The notes under the pieces: generated by a model
The model's input: the letters and a program-made list of their open reading frames with translations, nothing else
Told to the model about the DNA's origin: nothing
Database searches by the model: none
Position numbers and translations under genes: made by a program
Shown: positions 59,941 through 61,043 of the stretch, in pieces
Position numbering within the stretch: the stretch's first letter is position 1
Layout: each line of letters begins with the position of its first letter
NCBI GenBank assembly: GCA_900767585.1
Contig: CAAFZP010000045.1
Span: 1 to 61,043, forward strand
Direction: 5' to 3'
Source: Lachnospiraceae bacterium
Lineage (GTDB): Bacteria; Bacillota; Clostridia; Lachnospirales; Lachnospiraceae
DNA length: 61,043 nt

Positions 59941-61043
59941 ATGGGACTTACAGCAGATATTTATGATATATTTGGTTTTACAAACCATGTGATAAGTGAG
60001 GCTGCTGCGCTGCAGGCGAGTATAACGGATGTGACAATGGCAGTGAATCATTTTGCGGCATTGCTTGATAATCAGTCTGGGGCAACTGTCGTGTCTATGC
60101 GGAATTACATAACCGGATTTGCAAGCAGTATACAGGCAATCGCAGATGCCGTTAATATGGCTTTTATGCAGATACTGATGGTGTATCAGGGGGCGTATGC
60201 CAAGATAGATTCGGATGCATATGCCGTAATCAATGAAGATACGATCAGTGAGGTATTGAATGCTTATCGAAACTCGTATTTGTGGATGGATGATGAGCTT
60301 GATATTGTCAAAGAAATGTATTATCGGGTGTGCGGATTCACAGATGTGACCATGCCTTGTTTCGAAAATGCATTTACCCGTATCGAAGAATTTGAAGCCA
60401 AAGAAAAGAAATACCGACAAAAGCTTCTTGATACGGAGGCGTGCTTTGATGCAAATGAACTGGTGCTATTGCAGAATCTTACAGAAAGTTCGCTGACATA
60501 TTTGACCGGACTGATGCCGCAGGGGTATAATGCAGCTACATGGGCGCATGGTTTTGTGGCAGGAGCGAACAACACAGCCAGCCTGCAGTTCACGGATAAT
60601 CCGGAGCTGTATAACAGTATTCTTAGCGTAGTTGTCTATACGACGGAAAATACGAATGTAATTAATGATCTATCTGAAATTAGCAGGGCAAACTGCGAAA
60701 GATACATTATAGATAAAAGATGGGAAGAGGGGTGGAAGAAATTATCTACGGGTGCTTTTGCGATGATGAGTGGAGCTGGTGCGTTGGGCGTGGCACTCGG
60801 CAAAGCAGGGGTACTTCTCAAAGTGCTTGGGTTTGTAACTGGTCCGACAGCTGCGATATTTGGGGGAGCAGAAGCAGCGGAAGGTTTACAAGATATATAT
60901 ATAAGTGTAGATGAGCTTGATAAGGAAGCCGTAAATAAAATAAAAGCACGTTTAGGTGAAGATGCATATTATAAAATTTTGTATGGAAGTACTATTGCAT
61001 CAGATTTAGTATGTTTGGCTGGGCTTGTTTCTGAACTTAATGC
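59941..61043 (+). CDS. LXG-like T7-secreted toxin, N-terminal part (cut by window end)
   Basis: An open frame of 367 codons running off the right edge. Residues about 1-220 are helical and resemble an LXG domain (SGATVVSMRNYITGF...). A glycine- and alanine-rich hydrophobic stretch follows at about 275-320 (GAFAMMSGAGALGVALG..., VTGPTAAIFGGAEAAEG), as often seen between LXG and the toxin domain. The toxin domain itself and the expected immunity gene are outside the window, so activity is unknown. AGGGGGA precedes the ATG. The target would be other bacteria by family analogy. Confidence 0.65.
   Translation, partial: MGLTADIYDIFGFTNHVISEAAALQASITDVTMAVNHFAALLDNQSGATVVSMRNYITGFASSIQAIADAVNMAFMQILMVYQGAYAKIDSDAYAVINEDTISEVLNAYRNSYLWMDDELDIVKEMYYRVCGFTDVTMPCFENAFTRIEEFEAKEKKYRQKLLDTEACFDANELVLLQNLTESSLTYLTGLMPQGYNAATWAHGFVAGANNTASLQFTDNPELYNSILSVVVYTTENTNVINDLSEISRANCERYIIDKRWEEGWKKLSTGAFAMMSGAGALGVALGKAGVLLKVLGFVTGPTAAIFGGAEAAEGLQDIYISVDELDKEAVNKIKARLGEDAYYKILYGSTIASDLVCLAGLVSELN

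Overview
The window is the origin-of-replication region of a low-to-mid GC Clostridia chromosome, most likely a Lachnospiraceae gut bacterium. This is an inference from the gene order dnaA-dnaN-yaaA-recF-gyrB-gyrA on one side of the origin and rpmH-rnpA-yidD-yidC-jag-(mnmE)-mnmG-rsmG on the other, from lineage-typical proteins (DUF3881, DUF4446, a SipL-like spore-coat protein, ChW-repeat surface protein) and from strong AGGAGG-type ribosome binding sites. No species name can be given from the sequence alone.

Layout. 1-1226: a tRNA-Ser/Asn/Cys operon (minus) with hairpin-rich spacers. 1288-6839: a minus block with a two-subunit iron-sulphur fumarase whose subunits are separated by a membrane protein, a second membrane protein, and a HigBA toxin-antitoxin pair. 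6953-11485: a small membrane protein and a 1,416-residue secreted Ig-like/ChW surface protein. 11604-20229: the replication operon dnaA, dnaN, yaaA, recF, gyrB, gyrA. oriC is bipartite: a DnaA-box cluster upstream of dnaA (20413-20518) and an unwinding region with AT-rich DNA, DnaA-trios and a DnaA box between dnaA and dnaN (18611-18671). 20616-28622: rpmH to rsmG on the plus strand, with mnmE flipped to the minus strand and bracketed by two related 300-370 bp palindromic elements; a third, unrelated palindrome fills the mnmG leader. 28640-43096: an almost entirely minus-strand block (exonuclease, GH1 glycosidase, ROK kinase, DUF3881, serS, DUF4446, parB, parA, argS, a histidine kinase, a D,D-carboxypeptidase) that faces the replication fork expected from oriC. 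Between parA and argS sits an array of eleven parS-like sites, most at exact 60-bp spacing, followed by a second DnaA-box cluster.

43314-56023: mainly plus-strand housekeeping genes (trmB, tRNA-Lys, a methyltransferase-like protein, a histidine phosphatase, three low-complexity or zinc-ribbon membrane proteins, ywmB, a PrcB-like lipoprotein, sipL, ispE, a GntR regulator) with tyrA and map on the minus strand.

56198-61043: an accessory end. A LytTR response regulator and GHKL sensor kinase (AgrA/AgrC type, no agrB or agrD seen) are divergent from a type VII secretion effector module: a free-standing C-terminal ATPase domain of EssC, two small helical partner proteins in the ywqH/ywqI arrangement, and the start of an LXG-like toxin that runs off the window. 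The orphan EssC domain and the periodic parS array are the most interesting signals here.
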